Shown piece by piece: positions 17,280 through 26,705 of a stretch of 64,000 bases of DNA. Positions within the stretch are counted from its first letter, which is position 1. Each line of letters begins with the position of its first letter. The DNA comes from Phocaeicola fibrisolvens (GTDB taxonomy: Bacteria; Bacteroidota; Bacteroidia; Bacteroidales; Bacteroidaceae), in the NCBI RefSeq assembly GCF_025567125.1, contig NZ_JAOQJI010000003.1, positions 1 to 64,000 of the forward strand. The letters are read 5' to 3'. The notes under the pieces are model-generated. The model worked only from the letters and a program-made list of their open reading frames with translations. It had not been told where the DNA came from and did not search any database. Both the position numbers and the translations under genes were made by a program.

Positions 17280-19589
17280 TTAGCTGATACCGAGAAGTTC
17301 CTTTACCATATCCTCCACTTCCTGATTCACACGCTTGAAGTTACGGTTGAGCAGGATTTCCTTCTCTTTGTCATTCTTGAACTCATAGATTTTAGGAAGA
17401 GGAACATAGTGTTTTTCCTCGTCCTTAATCTTCTTCATGTCAAAATGCGTCTTGCAGAAATACTTTGTGGTCTTGAATTCTTCCGACTGTTCGATGTCAA
17501 AATGGTCAAGCATACTGTCATCGGTAGCCGTAAAGTCACGTGCAGCCTGTCCGGCCAGCCAGCCTGTTGCCATATCCGCAATCTTGGCTGCAGGAACCAG
17601 AAAGTCCATCTTCTCAGATATTGTGGTTGATACCTTGTGGTCATTGATGGAAATGGAGCGTGAAGTCTGCTTGGCCTTTCCGAACACATCATTCTGTGCC
17701 CACTCCAGCGTTTCCTTGTTACGTGCCGCACCCATGAAGATATTACCGCAGGTGGTGATAATCTTCTGCATACCTACCTTGCCGTAGTCAGCTTCCAGCT
17801 GAGGAAGCTCCTGGAAACCTAAAGTCACGGCAACCTTGTTGGAACGAGCCGTACCGATAAGACGGTCTATCTTGTGAAAGTACAGTGTCGGAAGTTCATC
17901 CACGATGATGCTCACCGGGATGTTACCCTTTGAGTTCACCCTTGTAATCAGGCGGTTCAGTACCAGGGCATTGAGCGAGCCGATAACTTGTTCCTTTTCC
18001 GGGTCATTGGCAATCACCAGATAGCTCGGATTAGCCTTGTCAGAAATCTTCAGGTCGAAATCATCCCCGGTGAATACCCAGTACGCTTCCGGAGACACAA
18101 GACGTGCGGCATTCACACGAAGCGTACCGACCATACCTTCAAGCTGGTCATTCGCCTTATTCTCGTATGCACTCTTGAAAGGAGCCATCAGCGAAGCAAT
18201 CCTGTCATCCTGCATCAGAATATTGAATACCTGGTCGTATGGTCTCCCAAGAAATGAAAGCACATGCGGCATATCCGAAAACTCTCCGGTTACGGTATCC
18301 GGTTCCACCTCATTGCCATGTTCGTCCTCATACCAGCACCTCTGAATCAGAATCTTCCTGCCGGTCCTGTCCTTATAACTGTATCCGTTCAGGTCCACAA
18401 ACATACGGTCCTCGTCAGTCGATACGTCATTGCCGTTCTCATCCACGAAATCAAGGACCACATTGCCGTCCTTGTCTATGGCATTGAAGTCATCCCAGTT
18501 GCGTATGACAATCTCCAGCTTCTTTCCCTCCAGTGATATGAAACGCTTCAGTTTCCTGCCGTTCCTGAATCCTACCGGATGGAAGTTTACAAAGAAATAG
18601 ATGATGGCAGCCAGGAAGTTTTCCGCAGAATTAGTGAAGAATGCTTCCGATCCGCCCTTCTTCTCTCCACCTCCCTTGTTGAGCGAGGCCAAAAGAGTAG
18701 CCGCCGTTTCAGAAGCGGCAGCCAAATCGGGGATATATTTCCGCTGAATCGGATTGATACGGTTGGAGTATTCCACATCGGTAAAATTTACTATACGGAA
18801 TCCGCAGTTCTGAGGCAGTTTACCAGCTTTCCTGTTCTTACAGTACTGATAGAAAAGCGTCTGTGCAAGTGTCGGAAACTTGAAGTCATATACCATCATG
18901 GCAAATCCCTTTGCTGAATGCTGCCTGATGAACGGGTCAATGATACCGAAAGACTTACCCGAACCCGGCGTACCCAGTACAATCGTGCCACGGAACGGAT
19001 TGATGATATTGATCCATCCTTTGTGCATTTTCTTTTTCCAGTAGTATATCATTGGAATGTTCACCGAATAATCATTGCTGACCAGCGTTTCAGACTGTTG
19101 GAACGATTCGTTCTCAAAGTTGAAACGGTCCTCACCAACCTTGTAGTTGTAATACTTGGCAATGCCGTCCAGTCCCTGATGTACCAGCATGGTACCGACT
19201 ACCGAACAGACCGCATACATAAGCCTGTTGGCCGGAAATCCCAGCCAGCTGAACCCGAAACTCATGCCGTGGAATACAAAACAAAGCCCTACAAGTGTCA
19301 GACCGGCCAGTACCGGATAGATGACCATAGTCCTTACATTGAACTTCAGCGACTTTTCAGCTTTTGTGCCGATACAGACAATACAGATGCATATCAGTTC
19401 GGCCACCTTGCATCCCGATACGGAATTGAATACCCTGAACCGTGCCAGCAGGTCGAGTACGAACTGTGTAACCCTGTTGTCTGCCGTAACAGGCAGATTC
19501 ATGATGATTTCAATAATCAGAAAGATATAGATGCAACTCCTGAAGTAGTTGTACATCTGCTGCTGTTCCCTTGTCTCTTCAAATGCCAT
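17280..19589 (-). CDS. Type IV coupling protein (VirD4/TraG-like ATPase)
   Basis: The 769-aa protein has four likely transmembrane helices in the first ~140 residues and then a VirD4-type ATPase domain. Its Walker A is GTPGSGKS (206-213) and its Walker B is VSIIVDELPTLYF (~545-557). A motor-domain stretch, TLGFQELPQLEADYG, and NIFMGAARNKETLEWAQ follow. It would dock the relaxase-DNA complex at the mating channel. An insertion of ~100 residues between ~360 and 460, rich in Asp and Gly, breaks the ATPase core. In CTnDOT the equivalent gene sits with the mob genes; here it ends the T4SS operon, ~20 kb from the relaxase. Confidence 0.9.
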   Translation of the reverse strand: MAFEETREQQQMYNYFRSCIYIFLIIEIIMNLPVTADNRVTQFVLDLLARFRVFNSVSGCKVAELICICIVCIGTKAEKSLKFNVRTMVIYPVLAGLTLVGLCFVFHGMSFGFSWLGFPANRLMYAVCSVVGTMLVHQGLDGIAKYYNYKVGEDRFNFENESFQQSETLVSNDYSVNIPMIYYWKKKMHKGWINIINPFRGTIVLGTPGSGKSFGIIDPFIRQHSAKGFAMMVYDFKFPTLAQTLFYQYCKNRKAGKLPQNCGFRIVNFTDVEYSNRINPIQRKYIPDLAAASETAATLLASLNKGGGEKKGGSEAFFTNSAENFLAAIIYFFVNFHPVGFRNGRKLKRFISLEGKKLEIVIRNWDDFNAIDKDGNVVLDFVDENGNDVSTDEDRMFVDLNGYSYKDRTGRKILIQRCWYEDEHGNEVEPDTVTGEFSDMPHVLSFLGRPYDQVFNILMQDDRIASLMAPFKSAYENKANDQLEGMVGTLRVNAARLVSPEAYWVFTGDDFDLKISDKANPSYLVIANDPEKEQVIGSLNALVLNRLITRVNSKGNIPVSIIVDELPTLYFHKIDRLIGTARSNKVAVTLGFQELPQLEADYGKVGMQKIITTCGNIFMGAARNKETLEWAQNDVFGKAKQTSRSISINDHKVSTTISEKMDFLVPAAKIADMATGWLAGQAARDFTATDDSMLDHFDIEQSEEFKTTKYFCKTHFDMKKIKDEEKHYVPLPKIYEFKNDKEKEILLNRNFKRVNQEVEDMVKELLGIS

Positions 19590-19613
19590 ACGCTCTAAAT
19601 GTATATGAATTTG

Positions 19614-20087
19614 CTAAAATGGAACCTTTATACCCAACAGCAGACCGTTGCGGAAGGTATCCCCATGCAGGAAGTTCACATTGTTCTTCTGTATGACAGA
19701 GAACTCCAGTCCGCTGCGGAACACATAGCTGTATTCAAATCCGGCCTCCAGTCCGAAGAAGAACTTCTTCTGTACCGCACCGAACTGAGGCCCCAGACGA
19801 AGGCGCATCATGCCGTTCTTGTACCGTGCCAGACGGTGCTTGTAAACCATACTGCCATCCCAGAAATATCCTTTCCAGAAATTGTGACATACCGGCTTCT
19901 GCCAGTGATTCCCGACCTCACCGTATACTTCGACCGCATTTCCGTATGAAAGCGGAAACTCATAACCCAAAGTGGCATTCAGCGTACTTGGAAAAAGGAA
20001 TCCGGCATTGACGGAAACCTTTCCGGTCTGTGCCGATGTACCGATGAATGCAACCGAGCACAACAGAATGAACAGAATCTTTTTCAT
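19614..20087 (-). CDS. traO: Conjugal transfer protein TraO
   Basis: The 157-aa protein has a signal peptide (MKKILFILLCSVAFIGTSA) and alternating beta strands of outer-membrane type (VSVNAGFLFPSTLNATLGYEF, FGAVQKKFFFGLEAGFEYSY), ending with an aromatic residue (VPF). The length, fold and position after traN fit the TraO family of Bacteroidetes conjugative transposons. It probably forms part of the outer-membrane side of the mating channel. It lies 3 bp downstream of traN and 24 bp upstream of the coupling-protein gene. Confidence 0.8.
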   Translation of the reverse strand: MKKILFILLCSVAFIGTSAQTGKVSVNAGFLFPSTLNATLGYEFPLSYGNAVEVYGEVGNHWQKPVCHNFWKGYFWDGSMVYKHRLARYKNGMMRLRLGPQFGAVQKKFFFGLEAGFEYSYVFRSGLEFSVIQKNNVNFLHGDTFRNGLLLGIKVPF

Positions 20088-20090
20088 GGC

Positions 20091-20978
20091 CTATCTTTTT
20101 ATGGAATGATCAATATAATAGTAGGGGTAATAGTCGGCACCGTCCAGAATATCCGAGTCGAAGCCGTCTGCATTGAGAATGTCCTCATACTCGATGGTGA
20201 GTACCACTACACGTCCGCTTATCTGGTTCTCGGAAATCTCCAGACGGAGCACCTTCTCTTCAGGGAAAGTCAGCTTCGGAATCACAAGCACGTTCCTGTA
20301 GTCCTTTTTGAACTTACGGGTGTTGTTCATGGAGAATACCGGAGTAAGCTCTATGGTCTGTGAGTTGGTTGCCTTTGTCTCCTTTTTGTCAGTAAGTTTT
20401 ACCCTTATTTCCTCAATGTCGTATGCAATCCTAGTCCTGTTCTTCAGCGTATAGTCCAGAAAGAAATAGTCACCGATGGAATAGATGTTGTTGATGTATG
20501 CCCTTATTCCGTTTTTGTCTGATACAATCTGGTTGAACTTTCTTCTGCTTCCATAGACAGCCCAGGCATATCGTGCAATCTCGGCCATAGGCATGGAAAC
20601 CTCCGGATTGATATAGGACTGCGTCTCATTGTAGGATACATTGTAGATGGTAGAAGCACAATCCGGTGATTCGGTATAGAGAATGTCATACTGGGCAATA
20701 TGACGCTCACCGATAATGGTGAGTGTACCCAGCAGTTCGTTTTCCTTGTAACCTTCCGACGATATGGAATCATTCTCCAGATAAGGCTTGATGCGGACGA
20801 TATTGTCTGTACACTGGTTGCCTATAATTTTAGTAGTGGAAATATCCACCATTTTGATGTTCTCGGGCATGACAATGTGCGTAGTCACTTCTCGGTTGAT
20901 GTATATCTTCTCGTTGGCCGACAGATGTACGGCTATGCCTGTGATAAGGCATATTATCAGAAAAATTCTGGTTTTCAT
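20091..20978 (-). CDS. traN: Conjugal transfer protein TraN (VirB9-like, DUF4138)
   Basis: The 295-aa secreted protein has a signal peptide (residues 1-21) followed by a beta-rich body: EKIYINREVTTHIVMPENIKMVDIS, then IVRIKPYLENDSIS, a central helical piece, and a C-terminal domain with YFLDYTLKNRTRIAYDIEEI. This is the TraN/DUF4138 pattern of Bacteroidetes elements, which corresponds to VirB9 in the outer-membrane core complex. It follows traM by 73 bp and precedes traO by 3 bp. Confidence 0.88.
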   Translation of the reverse strand: MKTRIFLIICLITGIAVHLSANEKIYINREVTTHIVMPENIKMVDISTTKIIGNQCTDNIVRIKPYLENDSISSEGYKENELLGTLTIIGERHIAQYDILYTESPDCASTIYNVSYNETQSYINPEVSMPMAEIARYAWAVYGSRRKFNQIVSDKNGIRAYINNIYSIGDYFFLDYTLKNRTRIAYDIEEIRVKLTDKKETKATNSQTIELTPVFSMNNTRKFKKDYRNVLVIPKLTFPEEKVLRLEISENQISGRVVVLTIEYEDILNADGFDSDILDGADYYPYYYIDHSIKR

Positions 20979-21051
20979 ATTGAGTAATCTTTATAGTTTA
21001 TGAATGGTACTGTTATAATCGGATATAAACGCAATATTAAGTAGCGGTATA

Positions 21052-22263
21052 TTAGCGTGCATCCTCCGAATTTATCAGATAAACAATAGTATTGTACTTG
21101 ATTTTCGCCTTGTTCTTTCTGATATTGGAAGATATGGCAGAAGTTGCAGAGTTATACATATTCTGCAGTGACTGGAGTGCAATGGCCTCCGTGGAAATAC
21201 CTGTACTGTAACCGTCACTGGATTCAAAACTGATATTCTGCTGTACCGTATTGGAACCTGCATCCTTCATAAAATCACGGAATGCCGATTCAGGCACATA
21301 GAAACCTTCCATACCGTCATTGTCAAATACAGAAAGCTTGACCTTGATGAACCTGTCGCCGATAAGGATACTGGTTATGGAAGCCCTGACACGCTGCTGT
21401 CCGAAACCTGTTACCGTTCCATAGAGGTAAGTTCCCTTTTTCAGCTTTGTACCGCTTACCGTCACATCGTCCAGAAGCTTGAACCGCAGACGTGTACCTT
21501 CATGCGCCTTTGTAGTCTGGTCAATCATGGCACGTATCAGCTTGTTTTCGGCAAATTCATCCGGAGCAGTAACTGTATTGAACCTGTCGGCATTGGTGTC
21601 ATCAGACTTGATTACCAGACTCGGACGGTTGCGTTCCCTTTCCTCCTGACGTACTCTGGCTATGGAATCAGCCCTGTGCTTTCTTTCCGCTTCCTCTGCT
21701 TCCGGGTCTTTGATACCCAGTCCGCTTTCAATGGCCTTCTGCCGTTCATAGCTCCTTCGCTGAATCTCTTCAAGGTCACGTGCAAACTCATCCTGTGAGG
21801 AATAGCCCATACCTCCGTAACCCGTTTCACTGTTTCCCGAAGGACCGTTCCCGTAAGCATATGCATTGATATGCTTTCTTGATTCGGCAAGGGAACGCTC
21901 CAGTTCTTCAAGTTCCCTCTGCTGTCGCTGTCTTTCAGCTTCGGCTGCATCCAGACGGTTCAGCTCTTCCTCGCTGTAGCCGTGTTCCAGTTCCTCCTTC
22001 TTCTGCTCTTCCTCCCCGATACCGCTTACGGCTGTGAAGGCATCCTCGTCACCGAAACGTCTGGACATCTCATACATCTTGTCTCCGGCTTCCTCGGCAT
22101 TGGCCTGGGGAAGCTCCATGTTGATACGGTCTGTAGCTACCGTTCCGGCAGTCTCCTCACCACCGGAGAAGGTCTGCATCACAAAGTATACCAGTGCGCA
22201 CAGCGGAACGAATATGACCAGCGGAAAGATATACTTGGGCTGTTTGAAATTAATCTTAATCAT
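21052..22263 (-). CDS. traM: Conjugal transfer protein TraM (VirB10-like)
   Basis: The 403-aa protein has one N-terminal transmembrane helix (residues ~12-30, FPLVIFVPLCALVYFVM) and a long charged, coiled-coil-forming middle (~80-210, many Glu/Arg/Gln). Its C-terminal domain carries TRLRFKLLDDVTVSGTKLKKGTYLYG and VSIED-like beta strands typical of TraM/VirB10. It spans the periplasm and joins inner and outer membrane parts of the channel. Its start codon overlaps the upstream stop (ATGA at 22260-22263), so the two genes are translationally coupled. Confidence 0.9.
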   Translation of the reverse strand: MIKINFKQPKYIFPLVIFVPLCALVYFVMQTFSGGEETAGTVATDRINMELPQANAEEAGDKMYEMSRRFGDEDAFTAVSGIGEEEQKKEELEHGYSEEELNRLDAAEAERQRQQRELEELERSLAESRKHINAYAYGNGPSGNSETGYGGMGYSSQDEFARDLEEIQRRSYERQKAIESGLGIKDPEAEEAERKHRADSIARVRQEERERNRPSLVIKSDDTNADRFNTVTAPDEFAENKLIRAMIDQTTKAHEGTRLRFKLLDDVTVSGTKLKKGTYLYGTVTGFGQQRVRASITSILIGDRFIKVKLSVFDNDGMEGFYVPESAFRDFMKDAGSNTVQQNISFESSDGYSTGISTEAIALQSLQNMYNSATSAISSNIRKNKAKIKYNTIVYLINSEDAR

Positions 22264-22748
22264 GGGTTATCATTGTTTTTAATGGATTTGACTATATTTT
22301 CCAGCTGCCGGTATTTGAGGATGATCCGCAAGGAATCCTCACGGCTCTTTACAGGTATGGCAATCATGGAGTCCAGTTCATGACGCAGTAACTGTCCCTT
22401 CACCGTCATGTCCGTCAATACACTGCGGTGAATGTCCTTGTTTGCCTGGATGGTACGGAATCCCTGAAACACCGGTTCCATTGCGGCTATCGAACTGACA
22501 TCCGGCTCACTCTGTTTCCCGTTGCCGGAATCTATGGCAACGGTACTGACAAGCAGTAGAAGCAGTGTCCCTGCTACACCTGCGAATGTCGTTTTCGGAT
22601 GTTTAGCCGCCCATCTGTTGGCCAGTCTGATTCTTGCGGCCAGACGGTATCTTGTTCCGATGACACCCAGTTTGGGCTGCAACCACGACCTGACAAGCAG
22701 TTGCGTTTTCAGACGGCTTTCCTGTATCTTTTTTCTGAATGATTTCAT
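22260..22748 (-). CDS. TraL-position inner-membrane transfer protein
   Basis: The 162-aa protein has a basic N-terminus (~1-55, many Arg/Lys), a single transmembrane helix (~58-74, FAGVAGTLLLLLVSTVAI) and a periplasmic helical tail. It sits between traK and traM, which in CTnDOT is the place of TraL (DUF3989), although it is longer than the ~100-aa TraL and the sequence match is not clear to me. It overlaps traM by 4 bp and follows traK by 12 bp. A role as an inner-membrane scaffold partner of TraM is inferred from position only. Confidence 0.65.
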   Translation of the reverse strand: MKSFRKKIQESRLKTQLLVRSWLQPKLGVIGTRYRLAARIRLANRWAAKHPKTTFAGVAGTLLLLLVSTVAIDSGNGKQSEPDVSSIAAMEPVFQGFRTIQANKDIHRSVLTDMTVKGQLLRHELDSMIAIPVKSREDSLRIILKYRQLENIVKSIKNNDNP

Positions 22749-22760
22749 AATATCAGTATA

Positions 22761-23357
22761 TCAATAGTCCAAATCCTTGTTTTCAAGAGTCCTCCAGCCG
22801 GTAATGAGCAGACCGTGCGGATTGTTCCTTGTCCTAGGTACGGACTCGATGTAACCTGTTGTCACCATCGAGCGTCTGATGTCCCTGGTCCTGCGCTTGA
22901 TAAGCTGCGTACCGTAATAGGTAAACTTCCGTTCATGTTCGTCAAACTGAATGGAGTCACACATGATGGTACAGACAGCCGAAGAGGAAATGATGTCCGA
23001 GTAGAAACCGTTCTCGTCCATGGCCTGTTTCTGTTTCAGTGCAGTCCCGTCAGCCATATACATCGCTTTCCCTACTGTCCATTTGATATAGTCGTTGTCG
23101 GGCGGCAGGTTGAAGAAATACTGGTGGAACAGCTGTATGTGCGCCTTGGCCTCCATGGTGAAGTTGGCTTCCAGCCGTGCACGCTCGGCAAGAAACGGAA
23201 TGTCTCCGTCAAGTACATAAATCTGCTGCCTTTCCTCGTTGACAAGGGAAATGCAGCACCAGACCGTAAAGGCACAGATGACGGTGCAGCCTCCAATTAC
23301 CGCAAATACCGTCATCATGGCCAGTCTGGTTTTCTGTGCAAGTGATTCGATAAGCAT
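22761..23357 (-). CDS. traK: Conjugal transfer protein TraK (VirB8-like)
   Basis: The 198-aa protein has one transmembrane segment near the N-terminus (~14-38, AMMTVFAVIGGCTVICAFTVW) and a periplasmic domain. It includes AKAHIQLFHQYFFNLPPDNDYI at ~70-91 and a C-terminal TTGYIESVPRTRNNPHGLLI, both characteristic of TraK of Bacteroidetes elements. The domain has the VirB8-like role of linking the inner-membrane complex to the periplasmic parts. It lies 12 bp upstream of the TraL-position gene and 18 bp downstream of traJ. Confidence 0.88.
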   Translation of the reverse strand: MLIESLAQKTRLAMMTVFAVIGGCTVICAFTVWCCISLVNEERQQIYVLDGDIPFLAERARLEANFTMEAKAHIQLFHQYFFNLPPDNDYIKWTVGKAMYMADGTALKQKQAMDENGFYSDIISSSAVCTIMCDSIQFDEHERKFTYYGTQLIKRRTRDIRRSMVTTGYIESVPRTRNNPHGLLITGWRTLENKDLDY

Positions 23358-23375
23358 ATAATGAAAGATTTTAAG

Positions 23376-24503
23376 TTATTTGACCAATGACCTGACAGCT
23401 GAACCTGTTCCTTTCATGGCAGAACCTGCCATACTTCCGGCCATACCACCTGCAGCCGAAGTGATGCCCATTGCAGCCGAACCGGCAACGGAACCCGTAC
23501 CCGAGCTTACACCTCCCGGAATCAGCCATGATGCCACTTCAGGAACGAAGCGTATGATATAGGCACCCACGAGCATACCCATGGCATACATACAGTTGGA
23601 GCCTATTCCCTGCAGTCCCAGTGCGCCGATCTGTTCCCATGAGTTTACCGAGCCGTGCAGCAGATGGTCGTATGCCACCAGGTCCTGCTGCAGGTTATAA
23701 AGAAGGATGAAGTCTATATAATAGATGCACATATAGGTAACGAATCCCCATAACGAGAGGGAAAGGAACTTGGACATCCACTGGCTCCAGGCCGAGTTCC
23801 ATGGCGGTGCCAGCGAGAGAGCAAACATGATCGGACAGAATATCATCATGATGGCCATGAAAATCCTCTGTGCCACGAGCATCCCGTAATACGACATCTG
23901 GAAAATCAGTTCCCCGACAAAACGTATGACATCGTTTATCCATTCACTGACCTTCGTCTCAGCCGCCACGGCAGCCCTCTGTGCGTAGTTGTTGATGGTC
24001 GAGCCCAGATTCTCCACATTATATATAAGCTTGTCCCACCAGGCAGCATCCTGACCGATTTCGGCCACCTGCTTTGCCGTGGCTATGGAATCCTGCACGG
24101 TTCTCAACCTGTCAAGATATTCACTCTGTTTCTGTGCCACCTTCAGCTCGAAGGCAGCCACTTCCTTGTTCTTTGCCTTGGCCATAGCCCATGTAGCGGA
24201 CTCCAGACTCTTTCCCGGAACCTGCAGAGCCGAGCATATCCATGAAGAGGATGAAATACACAGGGAAATGCCGATGATGCGCAACAGCTTCATGACATCC
24301 ATACCACGCCTTCCGAGCATCATCATCCAGCATTCGTATGAACCGACACACAGGGCCAGACACAGACCGAGAGCCTTTGCCATTGAAACGGCATCACCGA
24401 GAACGGCCACATTGGGAAATGTCTCCATAGCTGTCAGCAGCTTTTCCAGACTTTCGTCAATGGCCGGAAGTCCTATTGTCAGCGGAATAAACAGTAGATT
24501 CAT
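23376..24503 (-). CDS. traJ: Conjugal transfer protein TraJ (VirB6/TrbL-like)
   Basis: The 375-aa polytopic inner-membrane protein has about six hydrophobic segments, for example LGLCLALCVGSYECWMMML and IFMAIMMIFCPIMFALSLA. A central coiled coil of ~60 residues (VAQKQSEYLDRLRTVQDSIA) and a Gly/Ala/Ser-rich tail (~330-375) complete it. This matches TraJ of conjugative transposons, the VirB6/TrbL equivalent that forms the inner-membrane pore. It lies 60 bp downstream of the 228-aa gene at 24564 and 18 bp upstream of traK. Confidence 0.88.
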   Translation of the reverse strand: MNLLFIPLTIGLPAIDESLEKLLTAMETFPNVAVLGDAVSMAKALGLCLALCVGSYECWMMMLGRRGMDVMKLLRIIGISLCISSSSWICSALQVPGKSLESATWAMAKAKNKEVAAFELKVAQKQSEYLDRLRTVQDSIATAKQVAEIGQDAAWWDKLIYNVENLGSTINNYAQRAAVAAETKVSEWINDVIRFVGELIFQMSYYGMLVAQRIFMAIMMIFCPIMFALSLAPPWNSAWSQWMSKFLSLSLWGFVTYMCIYYIDFILLYNLQQDLVAYDHLLHGSVNSWEQIGALGLQGIGSNCMYAMGMLVGAYIIRFVPEVASWLIPGGVSSGTGSVAGSAAMGITSAAGGMAGSMAGSAMKGTGSAVRSLVK

Positions 24504-24563
24504 GTTTGATTTTATTATTTGTTTAATATTATTACCTGAATTGTCATCAATAATAGAGAATGT

Positions 24564-25250
24564 CTAATAATGTGTAGCGGCAACGGCACAAAGGTGTGCA
24601 GTCCTGTTGACCAGTTCTGCCATCCTGGATTTGGCTTCCTCGTATGCCTTCTGCCGCTTGGCGTTCTCCAGTCCATAACCGACACCGGTTTTGTGTATAT
24701 AGGCTATATCCGCACAGAGTATTTCATTCTGGCGGCTCAGCTCGTCCACCTGATAGCGGAGCTTGCCGTCACTCTTCTGCATACAGTAGAGCAGTCCGTC
24801 CGTGATACAGTCCTGCATACGGTTGAACTCGTCCTTGTAAGTGGCATACATCAGGTCAACATTTCTGTCAGCCTCCCTTGCCAGTTCTTCCTTATACAGT
24901 TCCTCGATATATTTGCGCTCACTCTCCACTTTCTTGATTTTCTGCCTCTGCGTCTCTTCGGCAGTCACACGCACCGGCATGATACGTTTCACATCAGACT
25001 TGGGTTCCTTGAAACGGACACGGAATCCGGAGTTGAACCAGTCCCATTTCCAGTACATTTCCGCACCTGAGTATTTCTTATGCAGGAAAAAGTAATACCA
25101 GTCCGGAGCAAAATCCCACGGACCGTTCTCCATTGACTTCCACTGCTTCTGCTTTTCACTGTCACTGACTATGCTTTGGGCATTGGCAACAGTAACTGTA
25201 CCTGAAACTGACATGCAGAACAGGCATAATAATATAATTCTAACCTGCAT
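24564..25250 (-). CDS. Periplasmic transfer-operon protein (possibly DUF5045)
   Basis: The 228-aa protein has a signal peptide (residues 1-24, ending ANA). A Trp-rich segment follows (DFAPDWYYFFLHKKYSG and MYWKWDWFNSGFRVRF, ~49-80), then a long helical part with many Glu/Lys/Arg. It lies between the periplasmic 25240 gene and traJ, and its start overlaps the stop of the former by 11 bp. I recall a DUF5045 family in this position in Bacteroides elements, but cannot confirm membership. It is likely a structural part of the mating pore. Confidence 0.65.
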   Translation of the reverse strand: MQVRIILLCLFCMSVSGTVTVANAQSIVSDSEKQKQWKSMENGPWDFAPDWYYFFLHKKYSGAEMYWKWDWFNSGFRVRFKEPKSDVKRIMPVRVTAEETQRQKIKKVESERKYIEELYKEELAREADRNVDLMYATYKDEFNRMQDCITDGLLYCMQKSDGKLRYQVDELSRQNEILCADIAYIHKTGVGYGLENAKRQKAYEEAKSRMAELVNRTAHLCAVAATHY

Positions 25251-25950
25251 ATCCCTGATTCCATTTGTTGATTACACGCTCAGCTATCTCATTCTTCACA
25301 TTGGAGTTCAGTATCTCCCAGATATAGTCCGGCTTCCATCCGCAGTCCGTGACAAGGAAACAGTACAGATTAGCATTGTCTATTATGTACCTTGCCCTGT
25401 CGATGGAAGCCTTCAGTGTCATTACCAGATTCAGCTTCTCATCCATGGAAGCCTTCATCAGGTTTATACCCGAAGCGGCTACGGATGCATACAGTCTGTA
25501 GCAGTGTTGTATCTCCCTTGATATTGCTACGTTGGCATCGGCATAATACCATGCCACGAAAGGCTTCTTCGATACATAAATGAAAGTATTACCGGTAAAG
25601 TCCTTGTATTCCGTTACCAGCTGATACAGTGAGTTGGCTGTTGAAGAAATGGCACCGGCCAGCACCAGGTATGAATAGGCATTGTTCAGCCTTGTATCCA
25701 GAGTGCTCCGGACATCATTGAACTTTTCCGCACCCTTTTCAATGAGCGACTGCTCGCCATAGCTTGTGGCCACTCTTGTAAGAGCCTTGTCCTCGTCCTT
25801 CTTTATGGCCTTGTGCAGGGCTATGAGTGCTTCGATGGTCGGCAGGTCTTTGGGTATGATGAAAGCGGAAGCCTTTACAGGCAGCAACAGCATTATAATA
25901 CCGGCTGATATGATACTTATATTCCTGATTCTCATGACAGACACATACAT
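25240..25950 (-). CDS. Periplasmic transfer-operon protein of unknown family
   Basis: The protein of ~236 aa has a short N-terminal segment (MYVSVMRIRN), a signal peptide (ending KASA) and a mainly helical mature part with two hydrophobic stretches (~SYLVLAGAISSTANSLYQLV). A region before 25950 is open but overlaps the upstream gene, so the ATG at 25950, 8 bp after that stop, was chosen; the ATG at 25935 is an alternative and gives a cleaner signal peptide. It is part of the T4SS operon, between the VirB4 partner and the 228-aa gene. I do not recognise the family. Confidence 0.65.
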   Translation of the reverse strand: MYVSVMRIRNISIISAGIIMLLLPVKASAFIIPKDLPTIEALIALHKAIKKDEDKALTRVATSYGEQSLIEKGAEKFNDVRSTLDTRLNNAYSYLVLAGAISSTANSLYQLVTEYKDFTGNTFIYVSKKPFVAWYYADANVAISREIQHCYRLYASVAASGINLMKASMDEKLNLVMTLKASIDRARYIIDNANLYCFLVTDCGWKPDYIWEILNSNVKNEIAERVINKWNQGYAG

Positions 25951-25958
25951 ATTAAGGG

Positions 25959-26705
25959 TTAATAATTTGAAGCAACCAGTCCGTTCCAGTCCTGTACAAG
26001 ATTCCCCACATGATTCTTCATGGTCACCACATTTGCCCATCCTTCAGGGTCAATGGCAAAGAAGAGGTCGTTTGCAGTGGCATACTGTGCCATCAGAACC
26101 ATCCCTTCCACCTTATAGCGTATCCTGTTCAGGTCAGTATAGATGCTGTTGGCCAGTGTCAGCCTTTCATACCTGTCCAGCAGGTTGTAGCCGTCATCCT
26201 TTTTTTCTGCAGTTGCCTGTCCCTGCAACGGATTGGGAATCCTGGCATTGTTCACAATATTGACGAAGTTGCCGACCAGCTGCTGGGTTTCCGCTACAAG
26301 ATTGCCGAGTTCGTTCAGACAGAGCAGCCTGTTTGAAAATTTTGCCCTGTTTACCGTACTGACAAGTACCGGAACATTTCGCAGAATATCCAGAGCGCAC
26401 AGGCCTATTTCCTTATAATAAAGACTTTCAGTCCCGAAACCGGATATATTCTCCATACTCAGCTTGTATAGTTCCTTCATGGTAGCCATACTCACCGTAT
26501 AGAGTTCCACCTTCTGTTTCTTGGCGGCAATGGTATCCACACGCTGGTTGTGCTGTTCCTCGATAAGCTTCTGTGAAGCGGTATTGGCCATGACAATCTT
26601 CAGACAGTTGCGGTCGAATACGATTCTCCAGGCAGCATGTGCATTAATGCAGACAAATGCAGAAAGCATTATAACCGATATGATTCTTAATACTGTTCTT
26701 ACCAT
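25959..26705 (-). CDS. Periplasmic transfer protein, paralogue of 3649-4389
   Basis: The 248-aa protein has a signal peptide (residues 1-22, ending AHA) and a long helical body (VDTIAAKKQKVELYTVSMATMKELY). Its C-terminus, NDLFFAIDPEGWANVVTMKNHVG, is shared with the protein encoded at 3649-4389. It follows the VirB4 gene with a 7-bp overlap and precedes the next periplasmic gene by 8 bp. In T4SS operons this spot is usually taken by a VirB5/TrbJ-type minor pilus or tip protein, so this is the likely role. DPEGWANV would make a useful family signature. Confidence 0.7.
   Translation of the reverse strand: MVRTVLRIISVIMLSAFVCINAHAAWRIVFDRNCLKIVMANTASQKLIEEQHNQRVDTIAAKKQKVELYTVSMATMKELYKLSMENISGFGTESLYYKEIGLCALDILRNVPVLVSTVNRAKFSNRLLCLNELGNLVAETQQLVGNFVNIVNNARIPNPLQGQATAEKKDDGYNLLDRYERLTLANSIYTDLNRIRYKVEGMVLMAQYATANDLFFAIDPEGWANVVTMKNHVGNLVQDWNGLVASNY

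Noticed and set aside
24570..25070. Open frame of 166 aa on the plus strand opposite the 24564-25250 gene
   Set aside because: It is a shadow of a T4SS operon gene and has no recognisable motif or promoter.
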